From an uncultured Collinsella sp. (GTDB lineage Bacteria; Actinomycetota; Coriobacteriia; Coriobacteriales; Coriobacteriaceae), in NCBI GenBank assembly GCA_958413765.1, contig CATYVH010000016.1:1-36366 (forward strand): 36,366 nt of DNA. Direction: 5' to 3'. The translations under genes and the position numbers were made by a program. This document shows, piece after piece, positions 7,140 through 14,999 of the stretch (positions within the stretch are counted from its first letter, which is position 1; every line of letters begins with the position of its first letter). The notes beneath the pieces were generated by a model. It had not been told where the DNA came from, searched no databases, and worked only from the letters and a program-made list of their open reading frames with translations.

Positions 7140-8009
7140 ATGCAGACGGGCATGTATGCGATTAGCGAGATGGCGAGCTTGTTTAACGTTTCGCGCCAAA
7201 CGCTCATCTACTACGACAAGATCGGTCTGTTTAAACCCGCCGTGGTTAACGAAAAGGGCTACCGTTTCTATTCGCCCACGCAGATCCCGCTCATGCGTCT
7301 GATCTGCATGCTACGTGACCTGGGGCTCGAACTCGATGAGATCGACCGCCTAGCCTCGACGTTCGACATTAGCGAGATGACCGATCACCTGCGCTCGCGG
7401 GTGCAAGCGCTCGATGAACAGATCGCCGGCCTCAAAGCCGAGCGCGCGAGCGTGCAGGAGCGCCTGAGCTTTTACGACGAGGCGGTTTACTGGCGCGAGC
7501 GCGAGGGCAGGCCGGAGCTCAAGCAGTTTGAGCGTCGCTACGTGGTCTTTGAGGAGTTTCCAGGCGATATCGAGCGCGGCCGCTCGATGCTTCACCCCAC
7601 GCTCATGCGGGCCATCCTGCGCATGCGTGCGTTGACGGGCACGCGCCCTATGCGCGGCTGGGGTGCCATGCTGCGTCGTGAGGCGCTGCATTCCGACGAC
7701 CCTATCGCCGGCGCGGGCTCCTTTGCCGTGCTGCCGCGCGGTGCCGAGGAACTGCTGCCGAGCGATCCCGCCGAGCTGGCAGAGATCGGCATCGAAGTGC
7801 TGCCCGAGGGCACATACCTGTGCATGAGCCGCTGGGGTATGCCGTACGAGCCCGAGGGCATCCGCGCCATCGTTGCCTGCATGGACGAGCACGCGCTCCA
7901 GCCCGTTGGCAACGCTTTCGACTTTTGCTACCTCGATACCACGAGCTACGACGAGTCCCACCAAGAGGACTTTTGCTGCATCCAAATCCCTGTTACCCTC
8001 CAGATGTGA
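7140..8009 (+). CDS. MerR-family regulator with aromatic-type effector domain
   Basis: A 289-residue transcription factor. Residues about 5-75 are a MerR winged helix (YAISEMASLFNVSRQTLIYYDKIGL, then GYRFYSPTQIPLMRLI). Residues about 80-115 form the dimerisation coiled coil. The rest resembles the GyrI/BmrR-type effector-binding domain, with GTYLCMSRWGMPYEPEG and a Cys-rich end EDFCCIQIP. The start is ATG 7140, immediately after GGAGG; a longer frame without a site is rejected. It directly follows ubiX, so it probably regulates the decarboxylase locus in response to the aromatic acid or its product. The candidate operator is the inverted repeat at 2093-2115. Its last codon and stop are part of a repeat (8005-8033). 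Confidence 0.85.
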   Translation: MQTGMYAISEMASLFNVSRQTLIYYDKIGLFKPAVVNEKGYRFYSPTQIPLMRLICMLRDLGLELDEIDRLASTFDISEMTDHLRSRVQALDEQIAGLKAERASVQERLSFYDEAVYWREREGRPELKQFERRYVVFEEFPGDIERGRSMLHPTLMRAILRMRALTGTRPMRGWGAMLRREALHSDDPIAGAGSFAVLPRGAEELLPSDPAELAEIGIEVLPEGTYLCMSRWGMPYEPEGIRAIVACMDEHALQPVGNAFDFCYLDTTSYDESHQEDFCCIQIPVTLQM

Positions 8010-8120
8010 CAAAGGGACAGTCCCTTTGTCACATTCGTGGTGTGGCTGCTGCCCAAACCGTCACAACATTTGATGAAAATCTCGAAAACGAGGAAAAGCG
8101 TCGAATGTTGTGACGCTTTT
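8005..8120. repeat. Nested-hairpin intergenic repeat, copy 2, with intact palindrome
   Basis: TGTGACAAAGGGAC (8005-8018) and 8020-8033 are perfect 14-nt reverse complements around a single A. The palindrome contains the stop codon of the MerR gene (TGA 8007-8009). The 67-nt core 8054-8120 differs from copy 1 (3131-3197) at one position, T8071 for C3148, which changes a C-G pair of the outer stem to T-G. The core ends in the same terminator-shaped hairpin. Confidence 0.8.
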
Positions 8121-8204
8121 CCTGTCTGTGCCGGCGAGCTCCCGTGCCATCTGGGGGTATAAGGCTGGCAAGTGTTTATTTGCGAGGCTTAAGGGGCGCC
8201 CCGT

Positions 8205-9074
8205 ATGGATATCGATAACTTTGAATGGTGGTATAGCGAGGGCGAGGCTCCGGACGAGGAGTGGGACGAGCCCGCGCCGCGTGACGTGTCGAGCGACGAG
8301 GGCGAGGCCGGCAACGATGCTGCTGTCGAGCCTGACGCCGCCTCCGATGCCGCCGAGCCCCTGACCTTTGAGCAGGCTTGGGCCCAAGCCGAGGCCGATG
8401 AAGCTAAGGCCGATGCCACGGCCACACTCGGTGAGCCAGCCGACATGTCCATCTCGCCGGCAAAGACCCCGCAGCCGCGTCACACTATCGATCCCGACAG
8501 CACGGCATCCTTCAGCATTCTCGACGTGCCCTCGCAGGGTGCTCAAGCACCCGCGCCCACACGTCGCCCCGACCTGGCTCGCGAGGAGGACGCGGGCCGT
8601 CGCTCTCCGCTCGGCCCCATCCTCATCGCCTTCATGGCCGGCGTTATCGCATGCTCGGTAATTGGAAACGTCTGGAGCCATGTTGAACAACAACGAAAAG
8701 ACGCCGCCAAGGTCGAGATGTCCGTCGAACAATCGCTCAGCCGCACGCGCTCGGTGCATGTATCGGTCGAGGTCAAGGACGGCGCGACGTGGGACACCGC
8801 GCGCGGCGACAGCCAGATGCTCGTCCATATCGTGGGTCGCACGCTCAAGGGGCAAGCGATCGACGAGTACCAATACGTCAATTCCGAAGGTGACGGCATC
8901 GAGCTCAAGCCCGGCGACTACGAGCTCACGGTCGATGAGCCGCCCGTCGCCACCGACGGCACGCGTTACCGTGCCTCAAAGCGCATGGTTCCGGTGAGTT
9001 TTAATTCACAGGCGCCCGATACGGTCGATAGCACGCCGCAGGGCGGGTTTGACCTTTACGCTATTGCTCAATAA
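8205..9074 (+). CDS. Unrecognised acidic single-pass membrane protein
   Basis: 289 residues. About 140 acidic, Ala- and Pro-rich residues with few structured features (EGEAPDEEWDEPAP, repeated Asp/Glu/Ala) precede one membrane helix, GPILIAFMAGVIACSVIGNVW, near residues 140-162. The topology is therefore a disordered cytoplasmic N-terminus and an exported C-terminus. The outer part has a short coiled segment (VEQQRKDAAKVEMSVEQ) and then a beta-rich region (VHVSVEVKDG... LKPGDYELTV) like a carboxypeptidase-regulatory or Ig-like fold. I do not recognise the family. The start ATG 8205 follows AAGGGG. It stands alone between the MerR gene and the epimerase gene; its partner is unknown. Confidence 0.7.
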   Translation: MDIDNFEWWYSEGEAPDEEWDEPAPRDVSSDEGEAGNDAAVEPDAASDAAEPLTFEQAWAQAEADEAKADATATLGEPADMSISPAKTPQPRHTIDPDSTASFSILDVPSQGAQAPAPTRRPDLAREEDAGRRSPLGPILIAFMAGVIACSVIGNVWSHVEQQRKDAAKVEMSVEQSLSRTRSVHVSVEVKDGATWDTARGDSQMLVHIVGRTLKGQAIDEYQYVNSEGDGIELKPGDYELTVDEPPVATDGTRYRASKRMVPVSFNSQAPDTVDSTPQGGFDLYAIAQ

Positions 9075-9153
9075 CTGCACCTGTCGCTCAACCCCGCCGC
9101 CAAGAGTGGGACAATAGCCCTCGACACCGTTGTTTACTATTGGAGGAAGTAGC

Positions 9154-10047
9154 ATGTCCACCGTCACTACCATCAAGCGCGGCGGCCTCACCGCGGCCAT
9201 CGATTCCATGGGTGCCCAGCTCACGAGCCTTGCCCTCAACGGCAACGAGTATCTGTGGCAGGGCGATCCCACCTTTTGGGGCAAGCATGCGCCCATCCTG
9301 TTCCCCATTGTGGGCTCGCTGCGCAACAACACGGCAACGTCTGCGGCCGGCACCTGCGAGATGCCGCGCCACGGACTCGCGCGCATCGTCGAGCACAAGC
9401 TGGTCGAGGTTTCGGAGGACGGCTCCTCGGTAACGTACGAGATCACTGACACGCCCGAGTCGCTCAAGGCCTTTCCGTTTCACTTTAAGCTCAACATGAC
9501 CTATGCCCTGACCGGCGACGCCACGCTCACGCAGACCTTTGCCGTCACCAACACCGGCGACGTGGCCCTGCCGTTCTCGGTGGGCGGTCATCCTGCATTC
9601 AACGTGCCCGCCCCCGGTGCCGAAGACGAGGCGTTCGAGGATTACGAGCTGGCGTTTACCGAGGCTTGGACTAACGAGGCCCCCATCATCACGCCCGACG
9701 GTCTTATGACGTTCGAGGGCAGCTACAAGGCTCCCGATAACTCGGACGTGCTGCCCATCACGCACCGCAGCTTCGATAACGATGCCATCATGTTCACCGA
9801 TGTCCCGGGTTCCACGCTCACGCTGCGCGGCCGCAAGTCGGGCCACGGCGTCAAGATCGACTTTGAGGGCTTTAAGTACATCGGCGTGTGGTCTGCCGCC
9901 AACGACGCCCCGTTTGTGGCGCTCGAGCCCTGGACCGGTCACACCACCATGGACACCGAGGACGACATCTTTGAGCACAAGGTCAACACCATCACGCTGG
10001 CGCCGGGCGAGACGGACGTCCGCAGCTTTAGCGTCACCTTGCTCTAG
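9154..10047 (+). CDS. Aldose 1-epimerase family protein (LacX-like)
   Basis: A 297-residue galactose-mutarotase-fold protein that would interconvert alpha and beta anomers of a sugar. It follows the LacX subgroup: NEYLWQGDPTFWGKHAPILFPIVGSL near residue 28, RHGLAR near 71, GGHPAFNVPAPG near 150 with the catalytic His, and VALEPWTGH near 258 with the catalytic Glu. The start ATG 9154 has GGAGGAAG 6 nt upstream. It has no sugar operon around it; a 79-nt gap separates it from the preceding gene and a structured repeat follows 4 nt after its stop. The natural sugar substrate is not evident. Confidence 0.88.
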   Translation: MSTVTTIKRGGLTAAIDSMGAQLTSLALNGNEYLWQGDPTFWGKHAPILFPIVGSLRNNTATSAAGTCEMPRHGLARIVEHKLVEVSEDGSSVTYEITDTPESLKAFPFHFKLNMTYALTGDATLTQTFAVTNTGDVALPFSVGGHPAFNVPAPGAEDEAFEDYELAFTEAWTNEAPIITPDGLMTFEGSYKAPDNSDVLPITHRSFDNDAIMFTDVPGSTLTLRGRKSGHGVKIDFEGFKYIGVWSAANDAPFVALEPWTGHTTMDTEDDIFEHKVNTITLAPGETDVRSFSVTLL

Positions 10048-10051
10048 AGGT

Positions 10052-10215
10052 TCCGCCGTTCTAACGAACGACGGACCGGTCGACGCTGCGCGCCACCCAG
10101 AGCGACAATTTGTCATTCAAAAGACAAGGCATGACCAGAAGGTCTATGCCTTGCCTTTTTCATGCTAACTTGTTCGCTCTGGGTGGCGCTCGCTGGCATT
10201 GCCAAAACATCGACG
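10052..10215. repeat. 164-nt structured repeat, copy 1 (after galM-like gene)
   Basis: This element has three parts. The first is a hairpin TCCGCCGTTC-TAAC-GAACGACGGA (10052-10075). The second is outer arms CGCCACCCAGAGCGA (10091-10105) and 10174-10188, perfect reverse complements. The third, enclosed by them, is an inner stem (about 10120-10136 with 10141-10158, AGAA loop) ending in TTTTT, a good terminator. It aligns with copy 2 at 16070-16233 without gaps. It supplies the transcription end of the epimerase gene. Confidence 0.85.
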
Positions 10216-10327
10216 CTCCCAATGACTACCGTGTGTCTATTAATTTTTCGAGCTTGTGCTGCGCTGCTGGTCGCTGGCGTATATCCTGTTAAGTCGTCAG
10301 CATACGATTCAACAGGGAAGGCAGATT

Positions 10328-11254
10328 ATGCATTCTCCCCATCAACGCGACGCGCATCCACAGCCGGTATGCAGCCGTCGCATCTTTTTGGGTAGCGCTC
10401 TCGCTGCGAGCGCTTCTGTCGTCGCCGGCGCACTTGCCGGCTGCCAGCGTCCCTCCACGCTGGAAGTAGTTCAGCCCACGACGGGCGGCGGTCGCGATGA
10501 CCTGTCCGATTCCGTTATCGGCAAGGATAAGATCCGCATCGGCATGGAGGCGGCCTACGCCCCGTACAACTGGCAGGTTTCCGAGGCCAGCGAGTTCACG
10601 ATCCCCATCGACAACGTGCAGGGCGCCTATGCCGATGGCTACGACGTGCAGATCGCCAAGATCGTCTGCAAGGCTCTCGGCGGCGAGCCCGTTGCCGTCA
10701 AGCAGAGCTTCTCGGGCCTTATCGACTCGCTCAACAACGGCCAGATTGACCTCATCATCGCCGGCATGAGCGCCACGCCCGAGCGCGAGGAGTCCGTCGG
10801 CTTTTCCGACCCGTACTTCATTGGCTACTTTGGCCTGTTCGTAAAAGAGGGCTCGCCCTACCAAAACGCCACCAAGCTCAGCGACTTCAGCGGTGCCACG
10901 GTGCTCGGCCAAAAGGACACCATGCTCGATACCGTCATCGACGAGATTCCGGGCGTTGTGCACAAGAACCCGGTCGATTCGGTCCCCACGGTGTTCTCGA
11001 ATCTGCTGCAGGGCACGTGCGACGCCGTGACCTACAACACGGAGAACGAAAAGGGCTATATGGCCCAAAATCCCGGTATCGTCCCCATCCACTTTGCCGA
11101 GGGCGAGGGCTTTAAGCAGGAGGTCACGGCAAATGTCGGTTGCCGCAAGGGCTCGGACAAACTGCTTAAGCTCATCGACAAGACACTCAAGGGCATTAGC
11201 CAAGAGGAGCGCGACCAAATGTGGGACGCGTGCCTCGACCGTCAGCCGGCATAG
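10328..11254 (+). CDS. Polar amino acid ABC transporter, substrate-binding lipoprotein
   Basis: A 308-residue extracellular binding protein. The N-terminus has a twin-arginine motif SRRIFLG, an Ala-rich hydrophobic stretch and a lipobox LAGC (Cys at about residue 40), predicting Tat export followed by lipid anchoring. The mature part has the solute-binding family 3 pattern: KIRIGMEAAYAPYNWQ, GYDVQIAKIVCKALG, SLNNGQIDLIIAGMSATPER and FSDPYF. These point to polar amino acids such as glutamine, cystine, lysine or histidine. The start ATG 10328 follows AGGGAAGG. The permease gene starts 9 nt after the stop, and the ATPase follows. Confidence 0.9.
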   Translation: MHSPHQRDAHPQPVCSRRIFLGSALAASASVVAGALAGCQRPSTLEVVQPTTGGGRDDLSDSVIGKDKIRIGMEAAYAPYNWQVSEASEFTIPIDNVQGAYADGYDVQIAKIVCKALGGEPVAVKQSFSGLIDSLNNGQIDLIIAGMSATPEREESVGFSDPYFIGYFGLFVKEGSPYQNATKLSDFSGATVLGQKDTMLDTVIDEIPGVVHKNPVDSVPTVFSNLLQGTCDAVTYNTENEKGYMAQNPGIVPIHFAEGEGFKQEVTANVGCRKGSDKLLKLIDKTLKGISQEERDQMWDACLDRQPA

Positions 11255-11263
11255 GGAGGCAGC

Positions 11264-12412
11264 ATGAAAGGCATCAATCGTCTGGCCTCCTTTATCAAGG
11301 CCGACCACCGTTATGTGTACCTGGGCACGAGCGTTATCGCGGCGCTCGGCTTGGCATTTAGCCAGCGCAACCCCACGCCGCTGAGCTTTTTGGCGCCCAC
11401 CGGCATCTTCCAGGATTGCCTTTGGGCGATTCTTTGGGCCTGGATCGTCGTGTCGGCGGCAGCGCTCGTCACCAAGGTTATGCACTGGAGCGACTATCGC
11501 GAAACGTCGCCGTTTGCATCTGAGCGTTTCCGTCGCGGCGCGCGCCTGGGCAGCTATGTCGTGGTCGTCATCGCGGCGATCTTCTTTGTCGACCGCTGCG
11601 TCATGTCGTTTATCGATCTGGTGCAGGTGAGCATTGTCTCGGATTCCAACCCCAGCGACTTTTTGTCGAGCTTGGTCTACATGACCTACAAGAGCGGCGA
11701 CTTCTTCATCCGTGGCATCGAGATCACCATCGCGCTTGCCACCTTCGGCACCGTCATCGCATTCTTCCTGGCGCTGCTCTTTGTGTTCCTGCGTATTCAG
11801 ACCTTCGACCGCGTAGACAACGACCTGGTGCGCTTCTTTAAGAGCATCGGCCGCGGCTTTGCGACCGTCTACTCCACCATCGTGCGCGGCACGCCCATGA
11901 TGGTCCAGGGCCTGCTCATCTATTACGCGGGCTTCACCGTTTTGCGTGGCATGGGCTTCGAGACCGCCCAGGCCAACCAGATTTGGAGTACCTTCACCGC
12001 CGGCCTCGTCACCATCTCGCTCAACTCCACCGCCTACATGATGGAGGTCCTGCGCGGCGGCATCGAGTCCATCGATCCCGGCCAGGCCGAGGCAGCGCGC
12101 TCGCTGGGGCTTTCGCAGTGGCAGGCTATGCGCAAGGTCGTGTTCCCCCAGGGCATTAAAAACGCGATTCCGGCGCTCACCAACGAGCTCATCATTAACA
12201 TCAAGGATTCGTCGGTGCTCTCGGTCATCGGCGTGTTCGACCTCATGTATGCCACCACCACCGTCGCCGGCGTGTACTACCGCCAGATGGAGGTCTACTG
12301 CGTGGCGCTCGTGGTCTACCTGATCCTGACGCTCGTGGCGAGCCGCCTGCTCGAGGCCTTTGGCAAAAAGCTCGGCGCCGAGGCTCCTGCCACGCTGCCC
12401 AGCTCTAACTAG
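11264..12412 (+). CDS. Polar amino acid ABC transporter, permease
   Basis: A 382-residue inner-membrane permease of the HisM/GlnP family. The conserved C-terminal part begins near residue 140 (FFIRGIEITIALATFGTVIAF). The EAA loop that docks on the ATPase reads EAARSLGLSQWQAMRKVVFPQG near 273. The first 135 residues contain about three extra hydrophobic helices, so it is longer than the usual 220-250 residue permeases. The start ATG 11264 lies behind GGAGG. As a single permease gene it probably forms a homodimer. The ATPase gene starts 22 nt downstream. Confidence 0.9.
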   Translation: MKGINRLASFIKADHRYVYLGTSVIAALGLAFSQRNPTPLSFLAPTGIFQDCLWAILWAWIVVSAAALVTKVMHWSDYRETSPFASERFRRGARLGSYVVVVIAAIFFVDRCVMSFIDLVQVSIVSDSNPSDFLSSLVYMTYKSGDFFIRGIEITIALATFGTVIAFFLALLFVFLRIQTFDRVDNDLVRFFKSIGRGFATVYSTIVRGTPMMVQGLLIYYAGFTVLRGMGFETAQANQIWSTFTAGLVTISLNSTAYMMEVLRGGIESIDPGQAEAARSLGLSQWQAMRKVVFPQGIKNAIPALTNELIINIKDSSVLSVIGVFDLMYATTTVAGVYYRQMEVYCVALVVYLILTLVASRLLEAFGKKLGAEAPATLPSSN

Positions 12413-12434
12413 GCTTAAGACGAGGAGAATCATC

Positions 12435-13220
12435 ATGGCAGATACCGCCACTACCGGCACCGCGGCCGCCGCACAAACTAAAGAGTCACTCATCCGCGTC
12501 GAGGGCCTGCGCAAGAGCTTCGGCTCGCTCGAGGTGCTCAAGGGTATCGACTTGTCCGTCAATCCCGGCGAGGTCGTCACCATCATCGGTGCTTCGGGTT
12601 CGGGCAAATCGACCTTTCTGCGCTGCCTCAACCTGCTCGAGACCCCGGACGCGGGCCACATCTGGTTCCACGGCCAGGACCTTACGGCCGAGCGCTGCAA
12701 TATCAATAAACTCCGCGAGGACATCGGCATGGTGTTCCAGGGCTTTAACCTGTTCAACAACATGGATGTGCTCGACAACTGCACGCTCGCGCCCGTCACG
12801 CTCAAAAAGATGAGCAAGGCCGAGGCCGAGAAGGTCGCGATGGAGCATCTGGCGAGCGTGGGACTCGAAAAGTTCGCGCACGCCGCCGTGGGTCGCCTGT
12901 CCGGTGGCCAAAAGCAGCGCGTGGCCATCGCTCGCGCCCTGTGCATGAGTCCGCAGATCATGCTGTTCGACGAGCCGACTTCGGCACTCGACCCCGAGAT
13001 CGTGGGCGAGGTGCTCGAGGTCATGCGCAAGCTCGCGGCCGACGGCATGACCATGGTTGTCGTCACGCACGAGATGGCCTTTGCCCGCACGGTGTCCGAC
13101 CGCGTGGTCTTTATGGACAAGGGCGTGGTGCTCGAGGACGCCGCGCCGGCCGAGCTCTTTGGCAACCCCAAACACCAGCGCACCCGCGAGTTCCTCTCGC
13201 GTTATCTCGAGGACAAATAA
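12435..13220 (+). CDS. Polar amino acid ABC transporter, ATP-binding protein
   Basis: A 261-residue ABC ATPase of the GlnQ/HisP type. Walker A is GASGSGKST (about 55), the Q-loop is MVFQGFNLF (about 100), the signature is LSGGQKQRVAIARAL (about 155), Walker B is IMLFDEPTSALD (about 177) and the switch His is in VVVTHEM. About 20 extra Ala/Thr-rich residues precede the family start. ATG 12435 is chosen because GAGGAGAA lies 8 nt upstream. It is the last gene of the transporter operon; a GC hairpin follows at 13245-13267. Confidence 0.95.
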   Translation: MADTATTGTAAAAQTKESLIRVEGLRKSFGSLEVLKGIDLSVNPGEVVTIIGASGSGKSTFLRCLNLLETPDAGHIWFHGQDLTAERCNINKLREDIGMVFQGFNLFNNMDVLDNCTLAPVTLKKMSKAEAEKVAMEHLASVGLEKFAHAAVGRLSGGQKQRVAIARALCMSPQIMLFDEPTSALDPEIVGEVLEVMRKLAADGMTMVVVTHEMAFARTVSDRVVFMDKGVVLEDAAPAELFGNPKHQRTREFLSRYLEDK

Positions 13221-13244
13221 CCGATCGCAAACGCTTATGTGGCA

Positions 13245-13267
13245 GGGCCGCTCCGGTGGGGCGGCCC
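13245..13267 (+). terminator. Hairpin after the ABC transporter operon
   Basis: GGGCCGC (13245-13251) and GCGGCCC (13261-13267) form a perfect 7-bp stem with a 9-nt loop. There is no T run, and it is only 26 nt before the peptidase start, so it may attenuate rather than end transcription. Confidence 0.4.
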
Positions 13268-13292
13268 TCGTCATCACAATCGAAAGGATGTC

Positions 13293-14708
13293 ATGGCCGA
13301 GGTTTGGCGCTTCTTTGCGCATGAGGATGATTTTGCCGATTTGGACAAGGCCGGCGCATGCGAGCGCCTGGGCCGTGTGCTGTCGTTTCCGACCATTTCG
13401 AGCATGGATGCCGAGGCGGTGGATTGGCAGCCCTTCGACGACCTGCGCGCCTATATGCAGCAGGCCTGGCCGCGCGTGTTCGCGGCGGGCGAGGTCGAGC
13501 TTGTCGACCATTCGCTGTTGGTGACGCTTGACGGTTCCGACCCCGCCCTCAAACCCGTCATGCTCATGGGCCACATGGACGTGGTCCCCGTGGTGCCGGG
13601 CACCGAGGCCGACTGGACGCATGCTCCCTTTAGCGGACAGGTGGACGACACCTACATTTGGGGTCGCGGCGCTATCGACATGAAAGACCAGGTCGCAGGT
13701 ACTCTCGAGGCGGTTGAGTATGCGTTGGCGCACGGTTGGGAGCACAAGCGTTCGCTGCTGCTGGCTTTTGGCCAGGACGAGGAAACCACGCAGTACGGCG
13801 CGGGGGCGATCGGTCGCGTGCTCGAGGAGCGCGGTATTGAACTTGAATACCTGATCGACGAGGGTGACTACCGTATCGTTTCGGCTGCCGAGTACGGCGC
13901 GGGCGAGGGCTGGCTTATGCATGCCGACCTTGCCGAGAAGGGCTACGCCGATATTGTGCTCAAGACGAAGAGCGAGGGCGGGCATTCGTCCAACCCCTAC
14001 GGCGGCACATCGCTCGAGGTACTGAGCCGCGCTATCGCCGCAATCTGCGATATCGAGTGGCCGACGCGTGTGACCGATCTGCTTGCCGCACAGCTTGTCG
14101 AGCTGGGGCTCTACTCGGCCGACGAGATTGCCTCCAACAAGGACACCATCGTGTGCGAGTGCCTCGCCAGCAAAAAACTCTACCCGCTCGTGACCACTAC
14201 CTGCGCGCCCACGCAGATCGAGGGCGGCAGCGCTGGCGCTAACGTGATGCCACAGGATATGTGGGCCAGCATTAACTTCCGCATGCTCGAGGGCACGAGC
14301 GTGGCCGACGTTGTGGCGCGCTGCCGTGAGGCGGTTGCCGGGGCGGACCTTGCCGGTCGTGTCGAAGTGGAGCTGGGCCCCGGCAGCTCCGAGCCCTCGC
14401 CGTCCCCGCGCATCGGTGGTCCCGGCCTCGAGGCGGTTCGCTCCATCGCCGCCCGCTATTTCCGCGATCCAAAGGGGACGGAGGAAAACGGATCATCCGA
14501 GCCGTTGGCGATTGTTCCCTCGACCGTGATCGGCGCGACCGACGCTGCCAACTACCAGCACATTTGCTCCGAATGCATTCGTTTTTCGGCGTTTGTGGTC
14601 GACGATGACGAGTGCGACCGCGGCGTCCACGGCACCAACGAGCGCATCACCCGCCGCGCCTACCTCCAGGGCGTACGCTTCCTCATCGCCCTACTCCACA
14701 CGCTCTAG
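13293..14708 (+). CDS. M20-family zinc metallopeptidase / amidohydrolase
   Basis: A 471-residue enzyme of the M20/ArgE/CPG2 family, which hydrolyses small peptides or N-acyl amino acids using two zinc ions. Metal and catalytic motifs are visible: GHMDVVPV (His and Asp near 94), WGRGAIDMKD (bridging Asp near 128), GQDEETTQYGA (catalytic Glu pair near 164), and a GGHSS lid-domain segment. The C-terminal histidine is probably the one in YQHIC or GVHGTNE. The spread of motifs fits the larger PM20D1-like or carboxypeptidase members. The start ATG 13293 follows GAAAGGA. Following an amino-acid ABC transporter, it may process imported peptides or acylated amino acids, but specificity is unknown. Confidence 0.9.
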   Translation: MAEVWRFFAHEDDFADLDKAGACERLGRVLSFPTISSMDAEAVDWQPFDDLRAYMQQAWPRVFAAGEVELVDHSLLVTLDGSDPALKPVMLMGHMDVVPVVPGTEADWTHAPFSGQVDDTYIWGRGAIDMKDQVAGTLEAVEYALAHGWEHKRSLLLAFGQDEETTQYGAGAIGRVLEERGIELEYLIDEGDYRIVSAAEYGAGEGWLMHADLAEKGYADIVLKTKSEGGHSSNPYGGTSLEVLSRAIAAICDIEWPTRVTDLLAAQLVELGLYSADEIASNKDTIVCECLASKKLYPLVTTTCAPTQIEGGSAGANVMPQDMWASINFRMLEGTSVADVVARCREAVAGADLAGRVEVELGPGSSEPSPSPRIGGPGLEAVRSIAARYFRDPKGTEENGSSEPLAIVPSTVIGATDAANYQHICSECIRFSAFVVDDDECDRGVHGTNERITRRAYLQGVRFLIALLHTL

Positions 14709-14999
14709 AATCTGACAAAGCGACAGTCCCTTTGTTAGCCGTTGGGGACGCTCTTAAACGACTAGTCGTTAAGGAACGTACCCAACGGCTACGTCCACTC
14801 ATTCCGTGCGGGTTATATGCAGGTTTGCCTGCGCACGCTATCATGTATGGGTTAGATCGCAACTATGTACCCCACACGCGAAGGGATGCGCATGTATCTG
14901 AAGATCGACATGCTCTAGCCGGGCTTACCCCCGCAGTGGCGCCATGCGCCCCATCAATTCTGCCGATTTTCACCTTCACGCATATAAAGGAGTCCCGCC
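14709..14999. other. Intergenic region with decayed repeat and large palindrome
   Basis: No gene is supported. Bases 14711-14736 are a degenerate relative of the palindrome at 8005-8033 (TCTGACAAAGCGACAGTCCC and on). A near-perfect palindrome occupies 14737-14790. The rest probably carries the prfA promoter; I see no clear -35/-10 pair. A ten-codon frame at about 14888 is not believed to be a gene. Confidence 0.6.
14737..14790. repeat. 54-nt near-perfect palindrome
   Basis: AGCCGTTGGG (14737-14746) pairs with CCCAACGGCT (14781-14790), and the centre AACGACTAGTCGTT (14757-14770) is a perfect palindrome. Between them only three positions per arm fail to pair. There is no loop, so it is better suited to a cruciform or a dimeric protein site than to a terminator. 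It contains TTGGGGACG, a string that also opens a repeat-like stretch near 31810. Confidence 0.75.

Noticed and set aside
3131..8120. The repeats as a CRISPR array
   Set aside because: There are only two units nearly 5 kb apart, each palindromic and terminator-like, with no spacers of constant size and no cas genes.
10289..13183. A 964-codon open frame on the minus strand opposite the ABC transporter operon
   Set aside because: It is antisense to three genes with clear families, has no recognisable domains, and is the expected by-product of GC-rich codon bias.
14888..14920. A ten-codon frame upstream of prfA as a leader peptide
   Set aside because: There is no convincing ribosome-binding site, regulatory codons or following terminator-antiterminator pair.
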